From NCBI GenBank assembly GCA_002306375.1, contig DBRU01000045.1, positions 14,568 to 21,041 of the forward strand: a stretch of DNA of 6,474 bases. Direction: 5' to 3'. The translations under genes were made by a program, and so were the position numbers. Within the stretch, counting starts at the first letter, position 1; each line of letters starts with the position of its first letter. Source of the DNA: Faecalibacterium sp. UBA1360. GTDB lineage: Bacteria > Bacillota > Clostridia > Oscillospirales > Ruminococcaceae. Of this stretch, positions 6,385 through 6,474 are shown one piece after another. The notes under the pieces were generated by a model that made no database searches, was not told the DNA's origin, and saw only the letters and a list, made by a program, of their open reading frames with translations.

Positions 6385-6412
6385 ATTATAGCCAAAACGA
6401 GCCAAAAATCAA
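6385..6412 (-). promoter_or_regulatory. Sigma-A promoter of the lipoprotein gene
   Basis: On the minus strand TTGATT (6412-6407) and a perfect TATAAT (6390-6385) are spaced by 16 bases, in one of the few A+T-rich islands of the window. The predicted start of transcription is near 6378, giving a leader of about 50 bases. The spacer contains two copies of TTTTGGC exactly 10 bases apart, the first of which overlaps the -35 box by one base. Confidence 0.78.
6391..6407 (-). repeat. Direct repeat of TTTTGGC with 10-base period in the promoter spacer
   Basis: GCCAAAA occurs on the plus strand at 6391-6397 and again at 6401-6407 (TTTTGGC on the minus strand), separated by 3 bases. The two copies lie on the same face of the helix between the -35 and -10 boxes. 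They could be a regulator site or chance. Confidence 0.4.
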
Positions 6413-6421
6413 CCGTTTTGC

Positions 6422-6461
6422 ACCCGGTTCCCGGGTCTGCCGGACCCTTGCCGGGCCCGGC
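6422..6461. repeat. Cluster of short GC-rich inverted repeats at the window end
   Basis: ACCCGG/CCGGGT (6422-6427 with 6431-6436, loop TTC), GGGTC/GACCC (6433-6437 with 6443-6447) and the 12-base palindrome GCCGGGCCCGGC (6450-6461) overlap or adjoin each other. On the minus strand the nearest T run is well downstream (about 16 bases after the first hairpin), so this is not a convincing terminator. It may be the 3' flank of a gene lying outside the window. Confidence 0.35.
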
Positions 6462-6474
6462 GGCGCAGCGCCTG

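Noticed and set aside
6328..6405. N-terminal extension of the lipoprotein from an ATG at 6405
   Set aside because: The extension would include the -10 region and leader hairpin, has no ribosome binding site of its own, and would bury the lipoprotein signal. AGGAGGG before 6327 decides the start.
6409..6474. Possible last 21 codons of a minus-strand gene entering from the window edge (ending TGA at 6409)
   Set aside because: The peptide is Arg/Gly-rich and low in information, and another minus-strand frame is also open through this stretch. There is too little sequence to support a gene, though it cannot be excluded.

Overview
The window is very G+C-rich. Its coding style suggests a high-GC member of the Clostridia (gut Oscillospiraceae-like, for example the Faecalibacterium/Subdoligranulum/Gemmiger neighbourhood). 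The reasons are strong AGGAGG-type ribosome binding sites, a Firmicute-style lipoprotein with an S/T/D/E-rich linker, compact GC-rich hairpin terminators, and sigma-A type promoters lying in short A+T-rich islands. The assignment is inferred from style; there is no rRNA or other marker gene here.

Layout. Positions 1-858 (+) hold the C-terminal part of a GH13 amylosucrase-like glucosyltransferase whose start lies outside the window. It converges on a three-gene minus-strand unit, with a near-perfect GC hairpin at 876-923 between them that probably terminates both. Read in its own direction, the minus-strand unit starts at a promoter around 5368-5397. It encodes two ABC half-transporters (5313-3568, then 3553-1781) and then a metallo-beta-lactamase-fold hydrolase (1756-947), with gaps of only 14 and 24 bases. 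Upstream, and separated by its own terminator (5422-5464), is a single minus-strand gene for a secreted lipoprotein (6327-5488) with a recognisable promoter at 6385-6412. The last ~60 bases of the window hold only short GC-rich inverted repeats.

How the genes work together. The two ABC proteins look like the obligate halves of a heterodimeric type IV exporter. The first-translated half has Asp in place of the catalytic Glu and Gln in place of the H-loop His. The second half has a normal Glu and His but an altered signature motif. Assembled head to tail, these give one canonical and one degenerate ATP site, as in TM287/288, BmrCD and LmrCD. The promoter's -10 region is centred in a 7-bp inverted repeat, which suggests local regulation by a dimeric repressor or activator that is not encoded here. 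The downstream MBL-fold hydrolase belongs by its motifs to the COG1237-type family and seems to be co-expressed with the exporter; its substrate is unknown. The lipoprotein and the amylosucrase look functionally independent of the exporter.

I did not find CRISPR arrays, insertion sequences, tRNA or rRNA genes. The most interesting points are the exporter plus MBL hydrolase operon with its dyad-controlled promoter, and the lipoprotein leader, where a hairpin loop repeats the Shine-Dalgarno region.
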